From Methanothermobacter sp. (GTDB lineage: Archaea > Methanobacteriota > Methanobacteria > Methanobacteriales > Methanothermobacteraceae): a stretch of DNA of 64,000 nucleotides. Location: positions 27,685 to 91,684 of the forward strand of contig NZ_JASFYE010000001.1 in NCBI RefSeq assembly GCF_030055425.1, written 5' to 3'. Made by a program: the position numbers and the translations under genes. Below are positions 1 to 8,911 of this stretch, piece by piece; the first letter of the stretch is position 1, and every line of letters begins with the position of its first letter. The notes under the pieces are model-generated. The model ran no database searches and had not been told where the DNA came from. It saw only the letters and a list, made by a program, of their open reading frames with translations.

Positions 1-67
1 CCAGTGACTTTGGCTGTTTGAGCAGCTCAAAGAGTTCCTGCATTTTTTCATCATGGTAGTAATCCAT
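1..67 (-). CDS. 5' end of an unidentified gene, cut by the window edge
   Basis: An ATG at 65-67 on the minus strand opens a reading frame that runs off the window after 22 codons. It begins MDYYHDEKMQELFELL and is predicted to be charged and helical. A GAGGAG Shine-Dalgarno site lies about seven bases upstream, so this looks like a real gene start. Too little is present to name the product. Confidence 0.6.
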   Translation of the reverse strand, partial: MDYYHDEKMQELFELLKQPKSL

Positions 68-294
68 TCAACCACTCCTCACCTAAGAATCTGTCTCTCT
101 GATAATATAATAGGTTGGGTAACTTAAGCTTTGGCCATCAGTGAATCTGCCGCCGTACATTATGAGGAGCGGTTATGATTGTACCACTGCAGTTATGTCT
201 CGCGTGAAGAGGAATGCCTCAAAAAAGGAGCTTGTGAACGTTTCACACCTGAGTCATTGCGCTTCAAATACAATTTCAATCGATGCGTGCCCGT
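68..294. other. intergenic region, nothing recognised
   Basis: About 227 bp separate the partial gene from the hypothetical gene at 295-867. It must contain the promoter of the partial minus-strand gene and the 3' flank of the next one. An AT-rich patch at about 100-125 (ATAATATAATAGG) could be a promoter element. No RNA gene or convincing small ORF was seen. Confidence 0.4.
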
Positions 295-867
295 TCACAC
301 ACATATGAATTTCAGTTCATCGTCCAGTTCAATGTTTATCATATCCCTGTTGAGGTAGATCTCCTGGAGGATATCATCTTCCATGTGGAGGACGTATATG
401 TCAGGCTCGATCTTTTCCATGAAGTCCTCAAATGTGTTATCTGCGAATTCTGTGAGTTTATCAACCACCGACCCCATCACATTCACCGTGAACTCGTATT
501 CGGCTTCAAGGGGGTCCACGAATTCAAACACCATGTCCACGTCCAGCCAGCCAGGTTCCTGGAATGCCCTGGAGATTACAATGAAATACTCCTTATCAAC
601 TGAGATTGAGTCCCTCAGGTAGTCCCTCTTCTTTTCATAGATCCACCACATGAATGATCTGTGCGGCTCATGGTACCTCTCCTCTATGGCCTCCCTTACG
701 AAACGGTCCATTAGTTCAGGGAGTTTCTCAAGGAAGACCGCCTCATAGAGTGTGTTGAAGACGATTATATACTCATCACGGAACCATATCTCCTCTATAT
801 GCCTGAGGTACCTCTCCATGATTGTCTGCTTTTTCTCATTATCCAGTTCAGCCAGTCTCAGAAACAT
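295..867 (-). CDS. hypothetical protein, acidic, 190 aa
   Basis: A complete frame of 190 codons starts at ATG 867, preceded by AAGGAGG with six bases of spacing. The product is soluble and acidic, rich in Glu, Asp and aromatic residues, with no signal peptide, membrane segment or Cys motif. The N-terminal two thirds looks helical. The C-terminal third (about residues 110-190) has alternating hydrophobic strands and ends in ELKFICV. I do not recognise the family. It stands alone, with about 230 bp of non-coding sequence on either side. The start and codon use support a real gene; the function is unknown. Confidence 0.8.
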   Translation of the reverse strand: MFLRLAELDNEKKQTIMERYLRHIEEIWFRDEYIIVFNTLYEAVFLEKLPELMDRFVREAIEERYHEPHRSFMWWIYEKKRDYLRDSISVDKEYFIVISRAFQEPGWLDVDMVFEFVDPLEAEYEFTVNVMGSVVDKLTEFADNTFEDFMEKIEPDIYVLHMEDDILQEIYLNRDMINIELDDELKFICV

Positions 868-1178
868 CCCAAGCCTCCTTTAATTTTTGTGATGGGACCT
901 CCCCACCCACCTGTGTGCTGCATAACCCCCATAATAAAGGTGAAAAAGTAAATAATTCCCATATATAAGTTTTTTGGTGGATTCAAGCTAATCATGGAAC
1001 ATCAGATGGAACACAGATTAACTGCGTTAAACTTACCTATTACGAAGATGACGGTTCTGTAAAAATTTTTACCCCAAAGTTATATAGTAGGGATAGAAGG
1101 TGCCAAGTGATTAAGATGCCAGAAAGAAAACACCGACCCCATATCAGAGAGGAGAAACTGGATAACATCAGAGGGAAT

Positions 1179-1547
1179 ATGAAAATTGTACGTGTAAACT
1201 GCGGGGCAGAGAACCCAAAGGACAGTAACTTCTGTTCAGGGTGCGGGAGAAACCTCAAGAGGAAAATCTGCGTCCGATGCAGTACCGAAAATGCCGATGA
1301 TGCGGTATACTGCAGAAGATGCGGCATGAAACTTGAGGGTGACGTCCCGGAAGGTTACAGCACACTCCCCTGCAGGAACATGGAGGGACTCACAGCACCT
1401 GAATTCATAGTTATACTCCTATTCTCACCCCTAGCAGGTTTGATAGGATTCCTCATATGGTACGGTGAAAAGCCAAGGAAGGCACGGCAGTCCCTCTCCA
1501 TAGCCCTGGTGATGTTCCTCTTTGCCATGATCATATTCCTTTTCTAG
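1179..1547 (+). CDS. zinc-ribbon membrane protein
   Basis: A small protein with two zinc-ribbon-like modules followed by a hydrophobic C-terminus. The second ribbon (CVRC ... CRRC) has all four Cys. The first (VNCGAENPKDSNFCSGCG) has only three, because the residue two or three positions before the first Cys is Val. Two membrane segments follow, roughly the last 50 residues, ending at the C-terminus. The frame is open from GTG 1107, and ATG 1116 is also possible, but a TATA-like AGTTATATA at 1077-1085 would place the transcript start near 1108. I prefer ATG 1179, where the zinc-ribbon fold begins, with GAGGG just upstream. Such proteins are common in methanogens and mostly of unknown function. 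Confidence 0.7.
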   Translation: MKIVRVNCGAENPKDSNFCSGCGRNLKRKICVRCSTENADDAVYCRRCGMKLEGDVPEGYSTLPCRNMEGLTAPEFIVILLFSPLAGLIGFLIWYGEKPRKARQSLSIALVMFLFAMIIFLF

Positions 1548-1572
1548 GGGCAATCCAAATCATTTTTTTATC

Positions 1573-2028
1573 CTAAAGGACACCCTCCATTTCAAGGAGC
1601 CTCCTCTTAAGATCACTGCCCCCCTGGTAACCCCCAGGGCTCCCATCGCTTCTTATAACCCTGTGACATGGGATGATAAGTGGAAAGGGGTTACCTGCCA
1701 GTGCCCCTGCCACGCTCCTTGGACCTCCACCTGCAGACTCTGCGACCTCGGCATAAGAGAGCGTGGAGCCCCTTGGAATGTCAGATACCACAAGGAGGAC
1801 CCTCCTCTGGTATTCTGTGCATACCCCCCAGTCAAGTATCGAGAGGTCAAAGCGGACGTCCGCACCATCAAGGAACCTCCATATGGAACCTGTGAGTTCC
1901 GCCATGAACCCAGATTCCTGGCCACTGGAGGTACCATTATCCCCCTCAGATGCAAAGAAGATCCTCTGAACCCTGCCATCTCCACATAAAATAGCAACAC
2001 ATGCAAGTGGATGCCTCAGAATATACAT
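1573..2028 (-). CDS. ogt: methylated-DNA--protein-cysteine methyltransferase
   Basis: O6-alkylguanine-DNA alkyltransferase, which removes alkyl groups from O6 of guanine by irreversible transfer to its own Cys. The C-terminal half has the family signature: IPRGSTLSYAEVAE (helix-turn-helix region), an RSVAGALAGNP segment, and the active site PCHRV with the nucleophile Cys, followed by GGYQGG. The 151-residue length is normal for the short archaeal enzymes. ATG 2028 has no obvious Shine-Dalgarno site, so the mRNA may be leaderless. It lies back to back with the sensor kinase gene, sharing a 48-bp divergent promoter region. Confident. Confidence 0.93.
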   Translation of the reverse strand: MYILRHPLACVAILCGDGRVQRIFFASEGDNGTSSGQESGFMAELTGSIWRFLDGADVRFDLSILDWGVCTEYQRRVLLVVSDIPRGSTLSYAEVAESAGGGPRSVAGALAGNPFPLIIPCHRVIRSDGSPGGYQGGSDLKRRLLEMEGVL

Positions 2029-2076
2029 ACACTTAAATGTTCTGCTGTTAGTAATGTATTAATATGGGGGTGTTCT

Positions 2077-4323
2077 ATGGACAGAAGCCTCAAGATATTC
2101 ATCGCGGCCATGATCATTCTTTCGGTTATATCACAGTTTTCAGTCTTCAAAAATGACATTGTATCCCTGATAACAGTAATAACAAACCTTGCAGCGTTTT
2201 TGGGGCTTATATACGCCAGCATCTACGCCAGAAAGGTCTATCCCCACCTATACCTCACCCTGATACTTTTATCCGCTGGCCAGTTCTTTTCATTCCTCGG
2301 TGACCTTACCTGGTTCATACTTGAGAGCATACTCCTCCAGAGCCCATTCCCCTCAACTGCAGACGTATTTTACCTGATATACTATCCCCTATTCGCAGCC
2401 GGAATCTTCAGTATACCTGTAAGGAGGTATTCCGACCTCAGATCAATCACAGATCTCATGATAATCCTTATAGCATCCCTATCGGCGGCCTGGGTCTTCC
2501 TTGTTAAGCCAACAGTTCTTGCAGGAGGGGATCTCCTGGAGGTCGCTGTCTCAACACTCTACACCATCGGTGACCTCATCATAATTTTCATGCTCATGGA
2601 TCTGATCATAAACAAGCTTGGCAAATTCCGCTCAAAAACACTTCATATATTCCTCATGAGCGTCATCGTTCTTATCATTGCGGATATATCATTCGTCTAC
2701 CAGAACCTTCTCGGATCTTTGTCTGGAGGTCTGCAGGACCTCCTCTGGCCTCTGAGTTACCTGTTACTCCTGGTTGCGGTGGACGAGTTCTTCAGGGAGG
2801 ACTGGTCAAAAGCAGTCTATGTTGAGAGAAAGCTCTCAATTATCACACACCTACCCCACATATTTATAGTGCTCTTCTACCTTTTAACAGTATACAGCAT
2901 CCTTGAAATTGGTGTTTATCACTCTAATGAACTCATCCTATCCCTTGGGGTGATCATAGTACTCTTTGTCTTAAGACAGCACCTCTCCATGAGGGAAAAC
3001 CTCACCCTTCTAAATGAGGTTGAGAATGAAAGGAAACGGACTGAGAATTACCTTGAGGTGGCAGGCTCCCTCATAATGGTGCTGGACGCCAGGAACCGGG
3101 TGAAACTCATAAACAGGAGGGGTCTTGAAATCCTTGAATGTGAACGTGGGGAAGTTGAGGGTAAAAACTGGTTCATGGTCTTCGTACCTCCTGAGGACCG
3201 TGAGTGGCGTGAGGAACTCTACAACAGCAAGATCAGTTCAGGTGAGTATGGTTACCACCTGACAGGAAATATAATAACCTGTAATGGTAAGAAAAAGACC
3301 GTTGCATGGCATGTCAGGTTTCTGAGGGAAAATGGTGAGTTCACCGGGAGCATAATTTCAGGTGAGGATATAACAGAGATTCAGAAGGCCAGAAAAGCCC
3401 TTGAGATGAGTGAGAAGAGATACCGGGAGATATTCGAACTGGCGCCGAGTCCAATAATCTCACTGGGAGAGGACCTCACCATAAGGGACTGTAACAACCG
3501 GGCGGAATCCGTTCTGGGCTACCAGAAGGAGGATCTTGAGGGAAGAAACCTCAGAGAACTCATACACCCGGAGGATTCAGAGGAAGAGGTTGAGGGAAGC
3601 CGGCGCCTCCTCAAAGCCGATGGTGAAATCATATATGCAAACCTCAAGCTTACACATGTTGGAGATGAACTCATCCTCATAGTGGAGGACCAGACCGATA
3701 TAATCAGGTCCCTCAGGGAGAAGGAGCTACTGCTCCGGGAGATACACCACCGTGTCAAGAACAACCTCCAGATAATCTCAAGCCTCCTCAGCATACAGGA
3801 GCGCAAGGTGGAATCAGAGGAACTCTCAAGGGTCCTCCGGGAGAGCCGTGACCGTATAAGGTCCATTGCCCTTGTCCACGAGCACCTCTACCGCTCAACA
3901 GACCTCACAAACATAAGGATAAGGGACTACCTCATGAACCTTATCTCAAAGATAAGCCAGGGGCAGGTGGAGAAGGGCTCTATCATGATCGAGACAGATA
4001 TAGAGGACCTTGAATTCAACCTTGAGACAAGCCTCCCTGTTGGACTCATAGTAAATGAACTCGTCACCAATTCACTGGAACACTCCGGTGCAGAGAACAT
4101 CAAAGTGGAGTTAAGGGACCTCAATGGATGCTTTGAACTCGTGGTCTCAGATGATGGGAGGGGAGTTGAGTCCCCAGAGGTGCTTGAGGGATCAGGTAAT
4201 ATGGGATGGTACCTTGTAAGGGCCCTTTCAGACCAGCTTGACGCCGACATGAACATTGAAACAGGAGATGGTTTAACCGTCACCCTCAGGTTCAGGGAAC
4301 TGGGATACACAGAAAGATACTGA
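2077..4323 (+). CDS. membrane sensor histidine kinase with two PAS domains
   Basis: Predicted signal-transducing kinase of 748 residues. About residues 1-300 form eight or so membrane segments. PAS domains follow at about 320-430 and 448-540. The phosphoacceptor region, about residue 555, reads REIHHRVKNNLQ, the H-box of the HisKA_2/HWE-like class. The ATPase domain has an N-box (NELVTNSLEHS) and DDGRGV. The frame is open from 2011, but ATG 2077 has GGGGGTG five bases upstream and starts directly before the first membrane helix. No response regulator gene lies next to it, so the partner is encoded elsewhere. The signal sensed is unknown. Confidence 0.88.
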   Translation: MDRSLKIFIAAMIILSVISQFSVFKNDIVSLITVITNLAAFLGLIYASIYARKVYPHLYLTLILLSAGQFFSFLGDLTWFILESILLQSPFPSTADVFYLIYYPLFAAGIFSIPVRRYSDLRSITDLMIILIASLSAAWVFLVKPTVLAGGDLLEVAVSTLYTIGDLIIIFMLMDLIINKLGKFRSKTLHIFLMSVIVLIIADISFVYQNLLGSLSGGLQDLLWPLSYLLLLVAVDEFFREDWSKAVYVERKLSIITHLPHIFIVLFYLLTVYSILEIGVYHSNELILSLGVIIVLFVLRQHLSMRENLTLLNEVENERKRTENYLEVAGSLIMVLDARNRVKLINRRGLEILECERGEVEGKNWFMVFVPPEDREWREELYNSKISSGEYGYHLTGNIITCNGKKKTVAWHVRFLRENGEFTGSIISGEDITEIQKARKALEMSEKRYREIFELAPSPIISLGEDLTIRDCNNRAESVLGYQKEDLEGRNLRELIHPEDSEEEVEGSRRLLKADGEIIYANLKLTHVGDELILIVEDQTDIIRSLREKELLLREIHHRVKNNLQIISSLLSIQERKVESEELSRVLRESRDRIRSIALVHEHLYRSTDLTNIRIRDYLMNLISKISQGQVEKGSIMIETDIEDLEFNLETSLPVGLIVNELVTNSLEHSGAENIKVELRDLNGCFELVVSDDGRGVESPEVLEGSGNMGWYLVRALSDQLDADMNIETGDGLTVTLRFRELGYTERY

Positions 4324-4367
4324 TACAGTAAAGAAACGATTAAAACTCCACACAGAAAAGGGGTATC

Positions 4368-5297
4368 ATGAAGTTTCGAATAACAGACAGGATTCCATCA
4401 GCCACCCCCGATATGCCCACGGCTGATGTCCTCAGAAATGTAGGGGAAAAGGTTGGGGAATATGACAGCATAGACTACGTCTACATCCTTGAGGATGGTA
4501 AACTTCTGGGTGTCGCATCCATAAGGGAATTATTGTCCGCCGATGGAAAACTCGGTGACATTATGAAGAGGGATATTATATCATTAACCCCTGAAGATGA
4601 CCCGTTTGATATACCCTACCTGGCACTTTCACATGGAATTAAGGCCATACCCGTGGTTGACCATGAGGGCAGATTCAGGGGTGTGGTGACCCATGATGAG
4701 ATCATAAGGATACTGAAGATGGAGGCCGACCGGGACATCCTGCACTTCGGGGGAGTATTCCACAGGGTCATCGACCAGGACCCCGGGGCACTGAACATGG
4801 TGAGGTCAAGGGTACCCTGGCTGGTGGTGGGGGTCATAGGCGGTACCATAACAGCAGCCCTCATAGGGAGCTTTGAGGACCTCCTATCAGAGTTCATAGC
4901 ACTGGCATCATTCATACCCATAATGGTTTACATGAGTGACGCCGTCGGAACCCAGTCAGAGGCCCTTATAATACGTAAGATCGCTGTGGACCCATCAATG
5001 AGACCCCTACTCTATATCAGAAGGGAGGTTATGGTGGCAGCAGGGATAGGGGCTCTCTCATCTGCCTTCGCCGGTTTGATGGCGGGTCTTACAAGGATGA
5101 ACCCTTCACTGGGGTTGATCGTTTTCATATCAATGTTTTTCAGTGTTCTTGCAGCTGTTTTCATTTCCACCGCATCCCCCCTGGTATTCCGGAGGCTCGG
5201 CTTCGACCCGGCGGTTGCAACAGGTCCCCTTGCAACCATACTCAGTGACTTCACAACAACACTGATATACCTGAGTGTTGCATCATCACTCCTCTAA
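4368..5297 (+). CDS. CBS-domain MgtE-type divalent cation transporter
   Basis: A 309-residue membrane protein. Residues about 15-120 form a CBS-domain pair (GKLLGVASIRELL, then IPVVDHEGRFRGVVTHDEI). Residues about 145-309 contain five membrane helices of the MgtE channel domain, including PIMVYMSDAVGTQSEAL. Bacterial MgtE proteins are gated Mg2+ channels whose CBS domains sense Mg2+. Here the N-terminal MgtE_N superhelical domain is absent, which gives a shortened architecture. A weak AGGGG site lies upstream of ATG 4368. It follows the sensor kinase by 44 bp on the same strand and could be co-transcribed. Mg2+ transport is inferred from family. Confidence 0.85.
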   Translation: MKFRITDRIPSATPDMPTADVLRNVGEKVGEYDSIDYVYILEDGKLLGVASIRELLSADGKLGDIMKRDIISLTPEDDPFDIPYLALSHGIKAIPVVDHEGRFRGVVTHDEIIRILKMEADRDILHFGGVFHRVIDQDPGALNMVRSRVPWLVVGVIGGTITAALIGSFEDLLSEFIALASFIPIMVYMSDAVGTQSEALIIRKIAVDPSMRPLLYIRREVMVAAGIGALSSAFAGLMAGLTRMNPSLGLIVFISMFFSVLAAVFISTASPLVFRRLGFDPAVATGPLATILSDFTTTLIYLSVASSLL

Positions 5298-5362
5298 CTA
5301 GTAGGGTGTCGAAGGTGGAGGAGTTATGCCAGCATCATCACTTCTGTAACAGGAGGCCTTTC

Positions 5363-5749
5363 ATGGATCATGAAGAGAAAATTGAAGAACTGAAGTTTGA
5401 GATAAAGGAGAAGGATAAAAGGATAAGGGAACTTGAACTGAAGCTCGCTGAGTGCAGGGGACGTGTTGATGAGCTGAGGTCCGAGAAGTCAGAACTGCAG
5501 GAGGAGGTCAACAGGCTCCAAGTCATGAAGCTTGACCTCAAGCTCAGGAACATCCAGGAACTCGAGGATGAGAACAACCGCCTCAAGCACAGGATAGAGA
5601 TAACCAAGGGCCTCCTCGACGATGCCCGGGAAAGAATTGAGGTTCTTGAGGGCGTTGTGGACGAGTTTCTGAATCAGGGTTTAACCGGGAGGTTGAGGGG
5701 CAGGGAACCTGAAGGTCTCATCTACTACAGAAAGAGGTTTGGGGACTGA
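5363..5749 (+). CDS. coiled-coil protein, 128 aa
   Basis: A cytoplasmic protein that is almost entirely a predicted coiled coil: residues about 3-110 show dense heptads of Leu/Ile with Glu, Lys and Arg. A short tail with RLRGREPEGLIYYRKRFGD ends it. The frame is open from 5306, but ATG 5363 has a perfect AGGAGG six bases upstream and is the likely start. It lies 65 bp after the MgtE-like gene. No family or function is recognised; a structural or adaptor role is possible. Confidence 0.75.
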   Translation: MDHEEKIEELKFEIKEKDKRIRELELKLAECRGRVDELRSEKSELQEEVNRLQVMKLDLKLRNIQELEDENNRLKHRIEITKGLLDDARERIEVLEGVVDEFLNQGLTGRLRGREPEGLIYYRKRFGD

Positions 5750-5883
5750 AAAACGGCCGATAAGGATTGAAAATCATTCAACCATTAAATGCGCCTTCAT
5801 TAATTTTTTTCATAATTTCAATGAAAAGATGTATATCCACCATGCAACATAATCTATACATCAGATGTTAGGAGTGATCAATA

Positions 5884-6744
5884 ATGGAACCATATGGTGG
5901 AGGAGATGGCCGCGTAAGGTGGGTGACACCGGCGTGGCTCATGGAGAACCTTGAGGACGTTGCAGTAATCGACTGCCAGCCCAACATCCACGACTACATA
6001 CTTGAGCACATACCAGGGGCAGTGTACCTAAACGAGGGCCTTTTCAGGGAGCCCCGTGGTATTGCACCCGCAATGTACATCCCTAAGGACGCCGCAGAAT
6101 CGATATTCAGACAGGCAGGTGTTGAAAACAAGCCAACCGTTGTATACACCGCCACCGGCGGAGTCAAGGGATGGGGTGACGGACTTGAGCAGACAATGGT
6201 TGCCTACAGCCTTGCAAGGTTCGGACATGAAGAGGTCCTTGTACTGAACGGGGGACTTGCAGAGTGGAAGAAAGCCGGGGGAGAGGTGACAAAGGTCTTC
6301 CCTGAGGTGGAGGAATCAGATTTTACTGTTAAAGAGCAGGAGGACTTCTACATAGAGTACCCTGAGTTCAAAACTATAAAGGACGATGATGACGTCCTGG
6401 TACTTGATGCAAGACCCCCTGAGGTCTATGAGGGTCAGGGACCCTGGATAAAACCCGGGCACATCCCCGGTGCGGTTAACCTCCCATGGGCCAGCCTCAT
6501 GGACGATGAAAACAAAACACTTCTGAAACCAGAGGATGAAATAAGGGAAATAGTGGAGTCTGTGGGGGCAACACCCGATAAGAAGATCATCTGCAGCTGT
6601 GGAACCGGAAGGGAGGCCACCAACGAGTTCCTGCTTTTCAAGTGGTACCTTGGATACCCTGATGTGAGGATATATGAGGGTTCATTCACCGAGTGGACCC
6701 AGATAGAGGACAACCCAACGGTAACGGGCCCCAACCCATACTGA
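5884..6744 (+). CDS. thiosulfate sulfurtransferase (tandem rhodanese)
   Basis: A 286-residue two-domain rhodanese, which transfers sulfane sulfur from thiosulfate or 3-mercaptopyruvate to an acceptor. The N-terminal domain (about 10-140) is the inactive copy: its loop reads [12 protein letters not shown] and has no Cys. The C-terminal domain (about 160-280) carries the active-site loop [12 protein letters not shown], and the second Cys aligns with the catalytic Cys of SseA-type enzymes. ATG 5884 is preceded by AGGAGTGAT. The gene stands alone, with a bidirectional U-rich terminator region between it and the converging protease gene. Confidence 0.92.
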   Translation: MEPYGGGDGRVRWVTPAWLMENLEDVAVIDCQPNIHDYILEHIPGAVYLNEGLFREPRGIAPAMYIPKDAAESIFRQAGVENKPTVVYTATGGVKGWGDGLEQTMVAYSLARFGHEEVLVLNGGLAEWKKAGGEVTKVFPEVEESDFTVKEQEDFYIEYPEFKTIKDDDDVLVLDARPPEVYEGQGPWIKPGHIPGAVNLPWASLMDDENKTLLKPEDEIREIVESVGATPDKKIICSCGTGREATNEFLLFKWYLGYPDVRIYEGSFTEWTQIEDNPTVTGPNPY

Positions 6745-6751
6745 AACCCTC

Positions 6752-6766
6752 AAATTCCTTTTTTTT
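6752..6766. terminator. T-rich terminator between converging genes
   Basis: The 25 bp between the stop codons of the rhodanese gene and the converging CPBP gene contain a run of eight T on the plus strand. Oligo-T runs are the usual archaeal termination signal. It would serve the rhodanese gene; a matching run for the other direction is not evident. Confidence 0.5.
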
Positions 6767-6769
6767 GTT

Positions 6770-7567
6770 TTAAGTGAAGTCTGTTTTAAGCTCTGATCCT
6801 GCAAAGAGGAGCACCGCCAGGGCTGCGGATACATTGAGTATCATTAGGAACACTCCCCCTGCGATGGTTGACTGGACAGGGAAGAGGAAGTAGGAGAGGT
6901 TACCTGTTGTGTGGATTATCATGGCAGCCAGTATGCTCCCTGTTGAGTTGTAAACCCAGGTGTATATCACCGAGGCAGATATTATGAGGATCATGAAGCT
7001 CCAGAAGGGTACCTGTGACTGTATACTGCCCTGTATAAAGAACAGGGGTATGTGCCAGAGGCCCCAGATGATCCCAATTATTATTGCCGCATAGATGGGG
7101 GAGTGACTCTCCTGGAGCCTTGGAAGTGCATACCCCCTCCACCCGAATTCCTCCTGCAGGGGACCTCCAAGGAAGAATATGTAGAGGAACACCATGGGGA
7201 CAAGCAGAGGGTTGGAGGTCCAGTAGAGGAAGGGCTGTGGGTCACCCCAGAGGACACCCAGGTAAAGTGAAAGAGCCGTGATAGCCGGGAAGAGGAGGAG
7301 GATTATGGCCCACCAGATCCTCGGGAAATCACGTTTAATTCCCTTCTTCAGAAATGCGACAAGCTCATCCCGCCCCCCGTACCTGTAGGTCAGGATAATT
7401 GCAGCAAGGGTCGGCCCAAAGGCTGCAGGGTTATAGGGGCTTCTGAGAAAGGACTGAATGGGTTCAGGGAATGTGAAGCCATTTGAGATCATTGCAACCG
7501 GTATCCAGAGTATCCATGAAAACAGAAAGGCTACCATTAAAAAGTCCGATATACGCTCACTCTTCAA
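6770..7567 (-). CDS. CPBP-family (CAAX/Abi) intramembrane metalloprotease
   Basis: A polytopic membrane protein of about 265 residues with around eight helices. It carries the CPBP motifs of a glutamate/histidine metal site: EEFGWRGYALPRLQ in motif 1 and GLWHIPLFF in motif 2. The family includes CAAX prenyl endopeptidases and bacteriocin-immunity proteins; the substrate here is unknown. The frame opens at GTG 7585, but AGGAGGAG at 7574-7581 sits six bases before TTG 7567, which I take as the start. A minus-strand neighbour of 72 codons ends only a few bases upstream and overlaps this start region. Confidence 0.85.
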   Translation of the reverse strand: MKSERISDFLMVAFLFSWILWIPVAMISNGFTFPEPIQSFLRSPYNPAAFGPTLAAIILTYRYGGRDELVAFLKKGIKRDFPRIWWAIILLLFPAITALSLYLGVLWGDPQPFLYWTSNPLLVPMVFLYIFFLGGPLQEEFGWRGYALPRLQESHSPIYAAIIIGIIWGLWHIPLFFIQGSIQSQVPFWSFMILIISASVIYTWVYNSTGSILAAMIIHTTGNLSYFLFPVQSTIAGGVFLMILNVSAALAVLLFAGSELKTDFT

Positions 7568-7775
7568 TGCAATCTCCTCCTGCACTTAAAATGTCATCCA
7601 TTAACAGAACAGGGTATCTCAGATCATCCTCAATAACGATACACATTATAGGTTCCACTGAGACGGCATTTATAGTTTTTCCGGTTAAAGCAAAGGTTAA
7701 CCTGAATACAGGTACAATAACCCTTCCACCCACGTTCAGGGCCTCAGCCGAATACGTGAAATCAACAATCTTCAT
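7557..7775 (-). CDS. small protein, possible truncated YtfJ/GerW-like
   Basis: A 72-codon frame from ATG 7775, with GGTGGTG upstream. The segment NVGGRVIVPVFRLTF followed by VEPIMCIVIEDD resembles the core strand pattern of the YtfJ/GerW family, but the Gly/Ser-rich middle of that family is missing. It lies between the CPBP protease gene and the DUF2953-like and YtfJ-like genes, all on the same strand. Its 3' end overlaps the start region of the protease gene, which suggests translational coupling. The family assignment is my inference from pattern only. Confidence 0.6.
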   Translation of the reverse strand: MKIVDFTYSAEALNVGGRVIVPVFRLTFALTGKTINAVSVEPIMCIVIEDDLRYPVLLMDDILSAGGDCIEE

Positions 7776-7846
7776 TGAACACCACCACACGAAATTTCTG
7801 GAAACCAACAAAGCAATCAAAAATCCGCATAAATCTCACAAGTTCA

Positions 7847-8407
7847 TTATAATTCCCTGAGTCCCATAACAAGGTCCCTGAATGGCTTCCTAAGGAGAAG
7901 CATGGTAAAAACCAGGACAGGTTTCAGTGGCCTGATGCTCATTTCAAGTTCCATTTTTCCGTTTATATCCCTGCTGAGGAAATCAGGTACCGCATTTATT
8001 TCAATGTTCCTTAAGGAGGATGTCAGTGCTGAAATGGTCCATAGGTAACCTGTAATGATTGCTGTGTCAGATGCATCACCGGTTCCCACCGAAACTCTTA
8101 TCCCGAGCCTCCTTATGGTTATGGAGGATATCATTGCCCTTAACAGGTCCATTAGGTACCTTCTTGCCATCCAGATCCTTCTGAAAATCCTTTTCATGGC
8201 TGCAGGCTCCACTGCCCCCCCATCCCCCCTCTTAATTCCCCCATTAAAGCTTCTGGTTAAAATTCTAACCCTCCAGAGATTGACCCCTATTCTGAAGTCA
8301 GTTCTCCCCCCATCCCTGACAACCCTCAGGATAACAGTATACCTTAATATAAGGGCCAGTAAAAAGGCTGCAAGTGAAAATGAGATGATTATGAGGAGAA
8401 TCTTCAT
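7847..8407 (-). CDS. DUF2953-like (YtfI-like) membrane-anchored protein
   Basis: A 186-residue protein with one N-terminal membrane helix (residues about 3-24, rich in Ile, Leu and Ala) followed by a basic region. The second half looks like beta structure, with GIRVSVGTGDASDTAIITGYLW, then ISALTSSLR and a final SIRPLKPVLVFTMLL. This layout fits DUF2953, whose Bacillus member ytfI lies next to ytfJ; here too the YtfJ-like gene is directly upstream, separated by 8 bp. Function is unknown in all organisms I know of. Start at ATG 8407; the Shine-Dalgarno is weak. Confidence 0.75.
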   Translation of the reverse strand: MKILLIIISFSLAAFLLALILRYTVILRVVRDGGRTDFRIGVNLWRVRILTRSFNGGIKRGDGGAVEPAAMKRIFRRIWMARRYLMDLLRAMISSITIRRLGIRVSVGTGDASDTAIITGYLWTISALTSSLRNIEINAVPDFLSRDINGKMELEMSIRPLKPVLVFTMLLLRKPFRDLVMGLREL

Positions 8408-8415
8408 GGGCTATC

Positions 8416-8805
8416 TCATTCTTCGCTCTCAGTTTCAGGTTCCCTCTTATCTGAAATCTCCCGTATTATATCTGTAACGGTGGATCCAAGTTCCTGTATG
8501 ATCCTCCCGGTGCTCCCTGATCTGAGGTCAATCACCCTAACACCCTCCGGGCCCTCAACCCCCTTAAGGAGAACTATCATGGCCACTGGTTCAGCTCCAG
8601 CAGCAGCACCTGCACCGCTTCCAGAGCCTCCCTCAGACTCAGAGGATGTTCCCTCACCCATACCGGCACCGAACCCGACACCCATCTTCATGAGTGGTAT
8701 CAGAACCTTATCCTCTGTCTCGATGGCATCACCCACAAGGTTCTTCACATCCAGGAGCTTGCGGAGCTCCTCAACTGTTGTTTTAATTGGTTCTTCAATT
8801 TTCAT
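8416..8805 (-). CDS. YtfJ/GerW family protein
   Basis: A soluble 129-residue protein. Residues about 1-45 (VEELRKLLDVKNLVGDAIE, then DKVLIPLMKMGVGFGAGMGEG) are the typical YtfJ/GerW N-terminus. A Gly/Ser-rich stretch follows, then AEPVAMIVLLKG and a final amphipathic helix. In Bacillus the family is linked to spore germination, yet members exist in non-sporulating bacteria and archaea, so the core role must be different. It is the first gene of a likely three-gene operon with the YtfI-like and the 72-codon genes. ATG 8805 has no clear Shine-Dalgarno site. Confidence 0.82.
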   Translation of the reverse strand: MKIEEPIKTTVEELRKLLDVKNLVGDAIETEDKVLIPLMKMGVGFGAGMGEGTSSESEGGSGSGAGAAAGAEPVAMIVLLKGVEGPEGVRVIDLRSGSTGRIIQELGSTVTDIIREISDKREPETESEE

Positions 8806-8911
8806 TTTAAATCACATTACACTGTATGTATGTTCAACCATATCAGCCTTACCTAGATCAAAACACTTATATGTGCCCCGTTTACAAAATGTTAACATTG
8901 GAGACGGTAAG

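Noticed and set aside
8480..8911. Long N-terminal extension of the exported protein at 8912
   Set aside because: This part is antisense to the YtfJ-like gene and reads through its Gly/Ser codons; ATG 8912 has the signal peptide and a ribosome site.
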